Shown here: piece by piece, positions 53,067 through 63,012 of the stretch
How the letters are laid out: each line of letters begins with the position of its first letter
How positions within the stretch are numbered: the stretch's first letter is position 1
Translations under genes and position numbers: made by a program
The notes under the pieces: generated by a model
Seen by the model: only the letters and a program-made list of their open reading frames with translations
Databases searched by the model: none
What the model was told of the DNA's origin: nothing
NCBI RefSeq assembly: GCF_037102585.1
Contig: NW_027043820.1
Coordinates: forward strand, 1,150,501 to 1,214,500
Direction of reading: 5' to 3'
Length of the DNA stretch: 64,000 nucleotides
DNA from: Saccharomycopsis crataegensis
Taxonomy: Eukaryota > Ascomycota > Saccharomycetes > Ascoideales > Saccharomycopsidaceae

Positions 53067-54572
53067 ATGTTAGTTTTGCTTCTTTCCACCCTTTTATGGC
53101 ACTCGGTAACGGCCTCCTTTTCATATTCTGGTTGTTATTCCAACACCGGTGTCTCTCTTGCCTTTAAGAACACTTACCCAAGTTCTCCAGTCGATCAGTG
53201 CTCTGCTCTCTGTAGCGATTATAAATACTTAGGGATTATTGATGGCAAAAATTGTTATTGTGGCGATTCTCAACCTCTCAGCAACTCAGTCTCCGATGCC
53301 AATTGTAATTCCAATTGTACAGAAAGTAGTCCTTATTGTGGCGGAACAGGTTATTATGCAGTTTATGCTAACCAGGATTTAGTTCTGTCAAGTTTATCTT
53401 CTTCTTCGTCATCATTTTCATCAACTTCCTCGGAATCCAGCAGTTCCTTGAGCTCCTCCAATTCCGCAAGTTCCACGGGCCCATCAACAATTACAATTTC
53501 TCCAAGCTCGTCACTGTCTTATGCCCTTGTCACCGGATCAATTTATAACTCCTCCTCCTTTGTGGTCTCGTCTACCTATGTTAACACAAGCACTTCTTCC
53601 ATCCTGAGCTTATCGCATTCTCACCGTTCCGCAACTACTTCCCTTTCCAGTGACCAAACGGTTCTTACCTCTGACTCTGAGTACGTGGAAAATGGTGTTA
53701 CCATTACCTCTGCAGTACTCCTCACTACACAAAAAGGCTCCGATGTTGAACTCACTCGTACTGCTGATAATGTAGTTTCTTCATCAGTAACCTTGGTTTC
53801 TCAAAGCAAATCTGCCGGTATGCGCAGTCAGGTAGCGGGTGGGGTAGTTGGTGGTACTGCTGGTATCTCAATGATTTGTTTCCTTGTCTGGTACTATACT
53901 AGAAGAGTTAAACAAAAGGATGAAGAAGAAAAACAACGTAATTTGGCTACTATTGCTGCAACAATGGCATCCAAGAACCTCACCGATTTGTCACATCTGG
54001 GAACCGTTCATGGCAAAGTAAACTCTTCTGCCAATCCTTTCAGCCCACGTAGTGGCACCATAATGTCAAAACCTTCGACAAAACGTGGTCTCGCAGCAGC
54101 CGATGATGAATTCAATTTTATGGGAGGTCAAGGAATAATGAGAATGGGGTCTACCGGTCGGGAAAGCACCGTGATCCCAATGAGAATGGGATCCACGGGT
54201 CACGAGGATGATCATAATAGTTATGGTGAATCCACCCTTGGTTCTTTCACATCCGCCTCTTCTGATGGGTATTATGCTCAAAAAATGGCTACTGCAAATG
54301 CTGTTGGTGGTCAACTTAGTAGAAATACTAGTTCGGCAACCGCTAGCACTGCTCGTTACTCATTTGCATCTTTTGAAAGTAGAGGAATAATAGTTGACGA
54401 TGAAATTGCAGAATCAATAGATGCTGGAAGGGATGATGGATCAATAATGGAAGATTATCAACCTCAAGGATTTGGCTTAACAATCGCTAATCCGGATAAT
54501 GAGAGCGATAGTGATGACGAGCATGGGCAACAAGAAGAAGAGCATAATGGTAGGTTGAGAGTGCTATTCTAA
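53067..54572 (+). CDS. WSC-family cell-wall stress sensor
   Basis: Plasma-membrane mechanosensor upstream of Rho1 and the cell-wall integrity MAP kinase path. 501 residues: signal peptide (about 1-17), the Cys-rich WSC domain to about 100 (YSGCYSNTG, QCSALC, YLGIIDGKNCYCG, YCGG), a Ser/Thr-rich rod to about 250, one membrane helix (VAGGVVGGTAGISMICFLVW) followed by basic RRVKQK, and a 230-residue cytosolic tail. The tail has two near copies of MRMGSTGxE around 54137-54200 and ends NGRLRVLF after an acidic stretch. Wsc1, Wsc2 and Wsc3 cannot be told apart from sequence alone. Confidence 0.92.
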   Translation: MLVLLLSTLLWHSVTASFSYSGCYSNTGVSLAFKNTYPSSPVDQCSALCSDYKYLGIIDGKNCYCGDSQPLSNSVSDANCNSNCTESSPYCGGTGYYAVYANQDLVLSSLSSSSSSFSSTSSESSSSLSSSNSASSTGPSTITISPSSSLSYALVTGSIYNSSSFVVSSTYVNTSTSSILSLSHSHRSATTSLSSDQTVLTSDSEYVENGVTITSAVLLTTQKGSDVELTRTADNVVSSSVTLVSQSKSAGMRSQVAGGVVGGTAGISMICFLVWYYTRRVKQKDEEEKQRNLATIAATMASKNLTDLSHLGTVHGKVNSSANPFSPRSGTIMSKPSTKRGLAAADDEFNFMGGQGIMRMGSTGRESTVIPMRMGSTGHEDDHNSYGESTLGSFTSASSDGYYAQKMATANAVGGQLSRNTSSATASTARYSFASFESRGIIVDDEIAESIDAGRDDGSIMEDYQPQGFGLTIANPDNESDSDDEHGQQEEEHNGRLRVLF

Positions 54573-55434
54573 GACAAGTTTGTCAGTTAAATATTTTACT
54601 TTTTGTTTCCATTTTAATTAGATTGTTAGACATAGACGATTAAAAACCAGCTTTTTCTAGACTTGCTATCCCTGGAGTCCCCCTCACCTCCCCCCCACAG
54701 AATTTTTTTTTTTTTTTTGCTGTTTGTGAATGCTTGATGTACCATTATTGTTTTTAGTTCTTGTTGCTCGATTCCCGATTGGTATTTTTATATATATATA
54801 TTATGAATCCTTTTGTCCCAGCTTTATTATTTTTTTGTCTTACAACTCCTTTTTTTTTTCTTTGGTTTGATTTTAATGTTTTTCAAGTTTCTGATTATAT
54901 ATATCTAATTCGATTTCACTATGTGTGTATTAGTATTCAAGCTGGTGTTATTGATTTTTTGTGAATAATCAAGAATCAAAATTTACTGCCTTTTTTTTTA
55001 GAATAAATATAGACCTTGATTTGTGTTCAAATAATCCCTTATTTTGCTTCACAGAAAAGCCAAATATATTTTGTATATCGAAATAGTGATATTCAATAGC
55101 GTACTATAGCAGTACCTTTAACAAGGGAAACCAGATACAGAGTAATTCCCCTATTCATGGAGAGTTTGGCAATACATGGTGCTAACTACGCTCATGTGAT
55201 CACAACTTCCAAATCGATATGATACGTCAATTTGTATTCTGTTTCTTTCAATTCTTCAACAAAGCGAATATATGCCCCCAAAGGAATACTTGGGCAATAT
55301 GACTAGGTTACTTTACAAGAGAGCAAACATAAAATGAAATGCCTGTCAGGAAGATAATCCCTAACATAAATCTAGCATAAATATGTCAAGCAACATTTTG
55401 GGTATTGAAAAAGATTATGCAACCATCCAAGATC
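54573..55434. other. Intergenic region between converging WSC gene and REC8
   Basis: Long T-runs and AT-rich sequence; no gene or RNA recognised. Confidence 0.55.
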
Positions 55435-57765
55435 TTAATAATTGAAAGTCACAGCAATATCTTTTGGCTTTGAAGGGGAATGGTCTTCTGTTATTGAATC
55501 AATGGATAAATCAATCAAGGATCTCGACGCTAATTGCAAAATGCACAAGAAAGCACTGGAGGCAAGGGACCTAGAGCATGCTTTTTTCCTTTTCGACCCA
55601 TCCGCATCTTCAGGCTGTAGCTTTTCATCTCTTTCAGAGTACTTGCTTGGAGCAATATCTTCGAATGTTAGTTTGGCCAAACTTCCATCAAGACTTTTTT
55701 GGAACTTTGAGATCAATTCAGTTGGTATATCATCAACTGATGATGCCATTGAACCTGTCGCGTTTTCAACCGTTCTTACCAATTTTGAAGCTACTTTGTT
55801 TTGGAGGTACTCAAAAAACCGTTTGACTTGGCCATTTAAAACTTTTACAGTGTTAGGTTGCCCTTGCTCAACAGAGATTTCATAAAGTGGCTGGTTGATG
55901 AGATTAAAGGATTTGGGTCCGATGCTTTGTGAACGAGAGCGAGAGCGAGACATCGATCCAGAATGGCACTGGAACCTGCTATTTCTGCTACTGGATCTGC
56001 TGAAGTTTCCAAACAATACATCTCTTAAACCACCATCAACAGAAGCGGTTCTGCGGCGCTTAACAAGAGCATCTTGCAAATCAAGGTCAAGTGGCTGACC
56101 AGAAAAGTCTAAAAAGAACTCCTCATCTTCTTCAAGTGGGCGTTTTCCATTACCGTATTTTTTGTCTGCGAAATCAGTACCAAATGGATCGTTAGCAAAA
56201 TCCATCATCATCATTTGTTCTTGGGCAGAGGCATCCAAATCAAGATCAACGTGTCTTCCAATCTCAGCTGTGGCCCTTTCAAATAAATCGCCAACCGAAT
56301 TCTTTGAAATTGAAGCTGAACGAGAGCGGTTTTTATGACGCCCTACTTCAATTTGATACTCATCCTCTTTTTCCTGGCGGATGTGTCCAGTGGCTATACC
56401 AAGAATAGTTGTTCCAGCCAGAAAATGTTCTGTTTGGCGGATCAAATTTGAATATAATTTATTTTCATTTCTACTTCTTTTGATGATATCAATAGCACTG
56501 ATTGGATTTCCAGTGATAGAGATCATACCAATTCCTCCCTTATACCGCTGCATAGCTCCAAGCCTTCTCTCCTCATGCTTCTTGCTCTCAACATCCATTC
56601 TTTCTTCAAAAATATCTCTATTGTGTCTTAATTCAGAGGTGCTAAATGCAGTGATATCATCAATTTGAATGAAGCCTGTTCCAGAGCGTTTCCAAGGGGT
56701 TTTGCTAGTGCTGCGCGATGGAGAAGTTTTGAGGGAAACAGCAGTGGGGTGATCTTCTAGGTTTTCAATGGGAAGACTAACCTCAATATTGGTAAAGTCA
56801 AGGCCAAACCCATCTGCTGCGGAAATAGCATCAATTGCAGGCCCAGGGACGTTGGGTGCCGGAGATGGAGAGGTGATAACAGCAGGGGAGGTAGGTTCAA
56901 TATTATTATTAGGGTAATTGAATAGCAAATCGCCGGATTGATCAAACTCAAAAACCACGTCGCCCAACATGTCATTATTTTCATCGATTAGTGAGTGATG
57001 GTTATACTCATTGTTAGGTACAGCTTCAAAATCACTGATATTGGCATACTGAAATCTGCTGGTATTTGAAGGCTCATCACCACGACCAGGAGTACTATGT
57101 ATAGGAGAAAAAACTAATGATACATTATAAGAGTCTGACTGGTCGTCAACATGGATCTGATTCATATGTTGTCGTCTTTGGGCGGTTTCCTTTGAAAATT
57201 CAGTACTATCATCTATGTTGGTTTCAGGGGCTTCTTTATCCCCAAGTAACAAATCAGCAAGAGCTTTGTCACTTTGAACCAAATCCCTATTGACATCGAA
57301 ATTACCATCATCTGCTAGAAAAAGCACCTTAGCGACTCTGCTATTGGTTCCTCCGCTAATCCTTGAAAAGCTCGATGTCACAATGGGACGGATATTTGCT
57401 GGACCAACATTCAATAACCCTTGAATAGGTAATACATGGTGTCCCGAATCTTTGTTCAGAATCTTTTTGTATAGAATATTTTTTTGGATGTTATTCTTTG
57501 TTACGCATGCCTCGAGATAGAGGTAAGTGGTCTTTTGTTTATGGGCGATGCTAATACCATAAAGGAGTCTGGAACTAAGCTTGAGGGATGATGGTTCGAC
57601 TTTGGAAGATATTATTGCGCAAACATCGGGAATGGAAACATCAGATATCTCTCGCTTTTGAAGTCTTTTATGGGAAGACTTATTGCCGAGGGTTGCAAGG
57701 AGCCAGATTGTGCCGATTCCCGTTGACTGGTCTTGTGTGGTGAGCAATCCCAGAGTCAAGAACAT
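55435..57765 (-). CDS. REC8: REC8, meiotic cohesin kleisin
   Basis: Meiosis-specific alpha-kleisin that closes the cohesin ring and is cut by separase. 776 residues from ATG 57765 (S. cerevisiae 680). The N-terminal SMC3-binding domain matches Rec8 rather than Scc1: GIGTIWLLATLGN, KRLQKREISDVSIPDVCAII, SSRLLYGISIAHKQKTTYLYLE. The middle is acidic and disordered. The C-terminal winged-helix region is VKRFFEYLQNKV... and ASSAFLCILQLASRSLIDL. A Ser/Arg stretch (SMSRSRSRSQS) lies near residue 605. An MCB element and a TATA-like box lie upstream. Confidence 0.92.
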   Translation of the reverse strand: MFLTLGLLTTQDQSTGIGTIWLLATLGNKSSHKRLQKREISDVSIPDVCAIISSKVEPSSLKLSSRLLYGISIAHKQKTTYLYLEACVTKNNIQKNILYKKILNKDSGHHVLPIQGLLNVGPANIRPIVTSSFSRISGGTNSRVAKVLFLADDGNFDVNRDLVQSDKALADLLLGDKEAPETNIDDSTEFSKETAQRRQHMNQIHVDDQSDSYNVSLVFSPIHSTPGRGDEPSNTSRFQYANISDFEAVPNNEYNHHSLIDENNDMLGDVVFEFDQSGDLLFNYPNNNIEPTSPAVITSPSPAPNVPGPAIDAISAADGFGLDFTNIEVSLPIENLEDHPTAVSLKTSPSRSTSKTPWKRSGTGFIQIDDITAFSTSELRHNRDIFEERMDVESKKHEERRLGAMQRYKGGIGMISITGNPISAIDIIKRSRNENKLYSNLIRQTEHFLAGTTILGIATGHIRQEKEDEYQIEVGRHKNRSRSASISKNSVGDLFERATAEIGRHVDLDLDASAQEQMMMMDFANDPFGTDFADKKYGNGKRPLEEDEEFFLDFSGQPLDLDLQDALVKRRRTASVDGGLRDVLFGNFSRSSSRNSRFQCHSGSMSRSRSRSQSIGPKSFNLINQPLYEISVEQGQPNTVKVLNGQVKRFFEYLQNKVASKLVRTVENATGSMASSVDDIPTELISKFQKSLDGSLAKLTFEDIAPSKYSERDEKLQPEDADGSKRKKACSRSLASSAFLCILQLASRSLIDLSIDSITEDHSPSKPKDIAVTFNY

Positions 57766-58620
57766 TGTTTTAGAGATTGAGGATCCAGGCAGACACTATA
57801 ATGGAATATCTCAGAAGGAAAAGGAGAAAAACAAACAAACAAGGAGAAGCGAAGAAAAAAAAACAAAGAAAAAGAGACGCGTGCTTATATAGGTAGATAT
57901 TGGGAAGACGGAAACATGTGCGAGAATTGAGAAACTAAATGCTAATTAAGTACGTAGCACATCTACCAATATAGGAACCAGTGGAACGAAATAAAAATGA
58001 CTTAGAATCAATAACCTAAATATTGCTCTCATATGGATGGTGTTCTTGATGTACTAAGTTCCATTAGTGGAGATAATAGAGAGTGGGAATTCATGCAGAT
58101 TAGGTTATGCCACTTATCTTCAACACTAGAGAACATCAGAAGAAATATTTACAGTTTGCTCATCTCCAGAAACAATTTTATCAGTAATAGAAGCAAGAAA
58201 AAGAAATATAAATGTTAATAATTCTCCTACAATAAAAAAAAAAAAAGAAAAAAAAGAAAAAAAGAAAAAAAAGAACAAGATAACAATAAAACAAATAAAA
58301 AACATGTACCCAAGAAGTAAGCAGAGTATCCAGTATCAGGAAAGATCATAGGTTTTTTTTTTAAAAAAAAAAGCAGACAAAAAAGAAGCCATAATATACA
58401 GTATATGTTGAAGCCCACCAACTTAAATTGAAGAGGGAGTAAGTTGGAACTGGGAAATGTAATGAAGAAAAAGAAGCAAAATAACAGACAAGAAGTGAGT
58501 GAAACGTAATGACATGAGTGAGAGTTGATTGAACAATCTTTTGAGAAGGATGCAGAAATTCAATGATAAGGACAAAATTTATAGTTTTTTAACCAAATGG
58601 CGCTCCCCCTACAGATTTTC
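57766..58620. other. REC8 promoter and PDP3 3' flank
   Basis: Contains the MCB element and TATA-like box described separately. From 58230 to 58275 it is mostly A with scattered G. No gene recognised. Confidence 0.55.
57877..57891. promoter_or_regulatory. MCB element with TATA-like box upstream of REC8
   Basis: ACGCGT at 57877-57882, 112 bases upstream of the REC8 ATG, with TATATAA (minus strand) at 57885-57891 beside it. ACGCGT is the MBF site for G1/S and premeiotic S-phase genes; fission yeast rec8 is known to be MBF-dependent. Confidence 0.55.
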
Positions 58621-59674
58621 TCAATCACTCAACTTCTCTTCCTTTTTAGTTGATATGTTACTAACATCACTTAAATTTCTACTGTGATGTCCATTATTAC
58701 TGGCCCCAGATCCGTTGCCATGTTTGTCTTTTCTGAGCTCCTCGATAACCGGCGCCCAGTCTTGCAACAAGGAGGAACAGCTCTTATGTAAATCATGGGA
58801 ACCCTTGAGGGAATCCTTTTTAAGTAGTTCTCTCAATACTTTGTGAATTTTCGAGGTCTTCAAAATCGTCACGGTGATTTTATTTTTTTTGTAAAATTGT
58901 TCCATTTCCCCAAGAGTTTTGGCAGCCTCCTCACAAGCTTCTCGGGTTGGTTCTTTTTTCGTTTGTATCAAACCTTTTTGTAAAATATACCTGAATCGCC
59001 AACTTGTCTCTAATACTTTATCGTTTGTGCCACTGCCGCTTCCGTGATCATGTTTGGCTTTCTTTTTCTTGTGTTCGGTGTCACCCACCCCTTCCAGAGC
59101 CGCTCTCGCCTTCTTAGCACTAGTAGCTTTCTTTTTTGGTTCACATTCGGCCTCTTTAGTCTTTTTCTCTCTATTTGGGTCGTCCTCATCGCTGTAATAG
59201 CCGTTATTGTAATCAGCCTCATCATCGGCAACTTCTCTTCTAAATTCCATGTAACTAATCCCAGTACTAATGCTTTTGAAGTTATCAGCCAAGCCGCTAT
59301 CATCAACTTTACCGTTTTTATCAATGGCTTTCAATTTTTCATTTAGTAAAGCCTCATCTAAGAGATGAACATTCTTTTCGTCACACCAACCATAGTCTCC
59401 CTGATCGTAGTAAAACACAGGGATTTTACTGGCGCTCTTCCTGGCATTGAGGACCTTCTTGGTAAGGTGGCAATACTTAGGAATCTAAAACAAAAAGGTT
59501 AGTAAAGGACCAATCTTCAGAATGCTTTCAAGAGAGATAACAAAAAAGAAAACGACAACATACAAAAGCAGGCCAAGGGGGAAATCCACTCATCTTTGCT
59601 AATACACGATCCCCAGGCTGAAAGTTGCCATAATTTTTAGGGTATAATCCCTTTTTGCTCTTCACAGCTGGCAT
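58621..59674 (-). CDS. PDP3: PDP3, PWWP-domain subunit of NuA3b (two exons)
   Basis: PWWP protein that reads H3K36 methylation for the NuA3b histone acetyltransferase. Exons are 59564-59674 and 58621-59484 (324 residues; S. cerevisiae 304). The 79-base intron has donor GTATGT and branch TACTAAC and cuts the PWWP domain itself. Joined, it reads FQPGDRVLAKMSGFPPWPAF then IPKYCHL, like Pdp3 TGDLVLCKVGSFPPWPAVVF. The C-terminal TFIIS-N-like helical domain (RFRYILQKGLIQTKKEP, LKTSKIHKVLRELLKKD, LLQDWAPVIEELRKDK) matches Pdp3 closely. A Lys-rich linker lies between. Confidence 0.92.
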
Positions 59675-60005
59675 TTTTTTTTGTTATCAATTGTGCGAGA
59701 ATTAAAATAAAAAAACAATCTCAACTTTGTTTGAAAATAAAAACAAACGATGAAAATGAATGATGGGTAAACAACAAATCCACACTATAAAGTCTTGATA
59801 AAGACCACTGAAACAGAGCACTATCAAAGAGAATTGCTTGAGCCGAAAGCCAATGTGGAAAACAGTAACGCAATTGAGAACGGTCTTCGCAAGGTAGATC
59901 CAGGTCTTGCCACAAATGGTCTTCTCAAAACAAATTTTCAGAAAGAAAGAAACAAAAAAAAATAAAAAAATAAAAAAATACACAGCAAATTGGTCTCGGA
60001 TCCAA

Positions 60006-60011
60006 CACGTG
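60006..60011. promoter_or_regulatory. CACGTG box upstream of PDP3
   Basis: About 330 bases upstream of the PDP3 ATG; the fifth CACGTG found in intergenic DNA here. Candidate bHLH site. Confidence 0.35.
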
Positions 60012-60149
60012 ACCATGGTAAGATATATCATTCTTCTGGTGTTTCGTAACCAACAATTTACAATGGGACAATTATATTGGCACTTCAAAGTACTATCATT
60101 ATATTCTATGTTACAAACGGCAGCAGGCGACTACTTCACCAACAACTTG

Positions 60150-60222
60150 GAGAGAGAGTGTGTGAGAGAGAGTGTGTGAGAGAGAGAGAGAGTGAGAGAG
60201 AGAGAGGGAGAGAGAGAGAAAG
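60150..60222. repeat. GA/GT microsatellite
   Basis: Imperfect repeat of (GA)n with GTGTGTGA interruptions, just downstream of the RPB5 stop. Confidence 0.9.
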
Positions 60223-60323
60223 GAAAAAAAAGAAGAGATTTTGTATAAAAAACAAACAAACAAAAGTCGCAAATGACCCTGCGAGAAAGACTGAGAAGAT
60301 TCGTCAATGACCAAACCTCCACC

Positions 60324-61086
60324 TTACAAACAAATTCTGTAACTTGCATATCTACCAGCGGTCTCGGATCTTCTAATGATCTTCACCACTTGGCCTCTCT
60401 TTAAACCCAAATATTTGGAAACAGGGTCTTCTCTTTGGATTCTTGGCAACTGACTTTCTTTCAATCTGTATCTTTGTAACAACTCCTTTTTCTCGTCAGT
60501 CGACAATCGTATGTGCTTTGGAACTAACTCGTGGTGTGTAATATTAACCACCAAATCACTTTCCTGGAAAATTTCAATACTGGCTGGTTGAACTGTTGGG
60601 ACTAATTTGTGAGCTGAAGGACTGATGACTTTTTGGTAAATGAAAATACCAGTGGAGAAGTTCTTTTCACTAATATGCAAACAAAAGTTCTTCATTGTCT
60701 TGATACCCACGGATACTTCATCACAGAATTCCACCCACAAGGAACCTAATTCAGGGTATTTTTCACTGGCTTCTTCAGTTGGGTTAGCTTGGAAACACAT
60801 CAACTTTCTTTGAGGTTGGCCCATGGCATCACATATTTTTGATTTGAATTCATCTAAAGATAAATCGATTTCTTCTTGCGGAATAAAGTAACCCTAAATA
60901 TTTGGTTAGTGCTGATAAGATAAATAAATTAAATGTTTGATACTAAATGGTTTGTTGACAAAAAATAAAGAAAAAAAAAGTATCAATACACTTCTTTCAG
61001 ACACTACATACCCTATCTCTAACCATTTCCTTCACGGTTTTATAAGTTCTCCACAAACGGGATGCCACTCTCGCTGAATCATCCAT
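60324..61086 (-). CDS. RPB5: RPB5 (ABC27), shared RNA polymerase subunit (two exons)
   Basis: Subunit common to RNA polymerases I, II and III. Exons are 61012-61086 and 60324-60893 (214 residues; S. cerevisiae 215). The 118-base intron has donor GTATGT and branch CACTAAC and splits between DR and GYF in the N-terminal jaw domain. The joined N-terminus [20 protein letters not shown] matches the family. The conserved C-terminal assembly domain follows: [40 protein letters not shown], and GRYASYRIC. The S. cerevisiae gene has no intron. Confidence 0.97.
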
Positions 61087-61488
61087 TTTTGAAATATTTG
61101 TTATTGCTTATATTATTAATGCTTTTGATTAAGAGAAACTCCCTTTTTCATCTCTGGCTGGGTTGTAAATTTTTTTTTTCTTTTTTATTTTTCCGCGAAA
61201 CAAGAAAGGTCGCCCTGACGTAAAATTCCACCGGTCAGGATACCCGATGCCGTCTCGGGTGTCAAAGTCCCATATATTGGCGAAGTATCTAATTAGCATT
61301 CATCTATTGATAGCATAATAATCATAATAATAAGGGTTTAGAGTAGAGTGCGAGCAAATATAAATATATATAAATTATAGTAGGAGCTGGAGCTAGGAAA
61401 AAAAATTTTTAGCTGAAGAATTGAAACAGTATAATATAAAATAAAATATAAGGACATTATTCATTAAGGTTCCAAAGAAAGAAAGCCA
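61087..61488. other. RPB5 promoter and 3' flank of the next gene
   Basis: AT-rich with a T-run near 61170; nothing recognised beyond promoter-like sequence. Confidence 0.5.
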
Positions 61489-62721
61489 TCACTTGTTGGA
61501 AAAACGGGAATGAAGATGTTCAATGGACTGCCTTTTAGAGAGACCAACTCTATATCTGGCAGAGCTAGCAGAGGCTTTAGCACATAGATCAGCTAATGTA
61601 GATTTCCTTTTTCTCGAATGTTTCGATTCAATCGAAACCTGTGAGCTTCTTTTTCCAGAAAGAATAGCTTCTGTGGACAACTTTGTCTCACCTTTGGAAG
61701 TAATATCCGACACAGTATCACGGTGGTTTGTTTTAGCATCAGCACTATGGCTAACAATATCAGGCTCATCATCTAGAACAAAAAACGAAGTTCCAGCAGT
61801 GTCATTAATACCAGAGATCTCAGTAAAATCTCGGGAAGATGGTGAGCGTCTTTCACAATTTTCATCTTCACTCATTTCCTCAACTTTTGTGGAGATATCC
61901 TTGTCAAGCCCCATGATTCCTGAACCCGTTTTCAATGGCCTTTCTGGGGTTGATCTACCTGGAATTGGTATACTTTGCTTAGTAATAGGAATTATCGGCC
62001 CATCTCCATTTCTATCATTTAGTTCACAATATTCTTCATTGTCATAATCATTTTTACTGGAACGACGGATGATGCATTCTGAATTAGAGATATCTCGTGA
62101 AAGTTCACATGTAGTGGCAACAGAAAATAGAACTTCCATGGTTCCACCATTTATTATATCCCTTACTAAATTCCCATTCGATTCACTTAAATGATTTGCA
62201 TTTATATTGGATTGAGAGTCATGTTCTTCATCATAAGACAGTTGAATAGCGACGAACGAATAATCTGGAGTGGCATCCCCATCTGGTGGATCATCAACCG
62301 AGTTAAGAAAATCATCATCATAATCTTCCACAATGTCTTTGTCATCTTCCAAAACACAATTTGTCAAATTGTCTTCCGCATCGGTCATATGAAAAGGTGT
62401 ATTATTGAAACTGATCACTGTTTCAGCTGATTTTTGTGATATGCTAACAGCCTTGCTATGGATGCCATTTTCATTGATGGCGTCGGCGCTTAGCCTCATC
62501 AATGGAGGATCAGCAAATGGGCACGGGATTTCGCTCTCATTATCCCGGTAGATAGTGATAATGGAGTCGAAAGGAAATGTTTTGGAACGTTGGGTGGGTC
62601 TAGAGTTATTGGACAGAGCCATCGCCTCATTTTTAATGTCATCAGAGGCCTGTTGAGGATCAGAAGATGGACATGATGCTGGTCTGTTGCTTGCCAGCAT
62701 ATTCTGGCACCCAATCGGCAT
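61489..62721 (-). CDS. Unrecognised acidic protein with RAD51AP1-like C-terminal motif
   Basis: The first ATG in frame is at 62721 (410 residues); the frame is open 12 codons further upstream to a TGA but without ATG, so the start is uncertain. The protein is acidic and largely disordered, with many S/T-P sites. The basic C-terminus ends SSARYRVGLSKRQSIEHLHSRF after KHSRKRKSTLADLCAKA. R-[LV]-G-L-S-[RK]...LH resembles the short C-terminal RAD51-binding motif of RAD51AP1 (RLGLSRLARVKPLH). I do not recognise an S. cerevisiae orthologue. Its upstream region, shared with the gene at 63013, carries MCB elements, which suits a G1/S or DNA-repair protein. Confidence 0.7.
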   Translation of the reverse strand: MPIGCQNMLASNRPASCPSSDPQQASDDIKNEAMALSNNSRPTQRSKTFPFDSIITIYRDNESEIPCPFADPPLMRLSADAINENGIHSKAVSISQKSAETVISFNNTPFHMTDAEDNLTNCVLEDDKDIVEDYDDDFLNSVDDPPDGDATPDYSFVAIQLSYDEEHDSQSNINANHLSESNGNLVRDIINGGTMEVLFSVATTCELSRDISNSECIIRRSSKNDYDNEEYCELNDRNGDGPIIPITKQSIPIPGRSTPERPLKTGSGIMGLDKDISTKVEEMSEDENCERRSPSSRDFTEISGINDTAGTSFFVLDDEPDIVSHSADAKTNHRDTVSDITSKGETKLSTEAILSGKRSSQVSIESKHSRKRKSTLADLCAKASASSARYRVGLSKRQSIEHLHSRFSNK

Positions 62722-62899
62722 CCACGCTGGGAGAAAATGTTCCAGTTGGTGTTTCAATCAGTATTCTTCAGCCTTTAATAAAAGATTTAAAATTGGAGAT
62801 TTGCGCTTCTGGGAATTATGCACTATTATTTCAAGTTTTTTGTTTTGACGTCTTCTTTACTTTCGTTTTTTTCCCTTAATTATTTTGTCCTCACAACGA

Positions 62900-62912
62900 A
62901 CGCGTAACGCGA
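62900..62912. promoter_or_regulatory. Paired MCB elements in a divergent promoter
   Basis: ACGCGT (62900-62905) and ACGCGA (62907-62912), seven bases apart start to start, between two divergent genes. This spacing and sequence are typical of MBF-regulated G1/S promoters in yeasts. Confidence 0.65.
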
Positions 62913-63012
62913 TTTTTTTTTTTTTTTCCTATTTCCGAAAAACACGAATTTGGCAACCTTTATGCCACTGGCTATCAACTGGATGCCTATTTAGTATAAC
63001 TATAATGAAGGG

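Larger units (their letters stand above)
59675..60323. other. PDP3 promoter and RPB5 3' flank
   Basis: Holds CACGTG at 60006-60011 and a GA/GT microsatellite at 60150-60222. Frames through the repeat are artefacts of low complexity. Confidence 0.55.

Noticed and set aside
60077-60349. Overlapping frames on both strands through the GA/GT repeat
   Set aside because: Low-complexity translation of a microsatellite.
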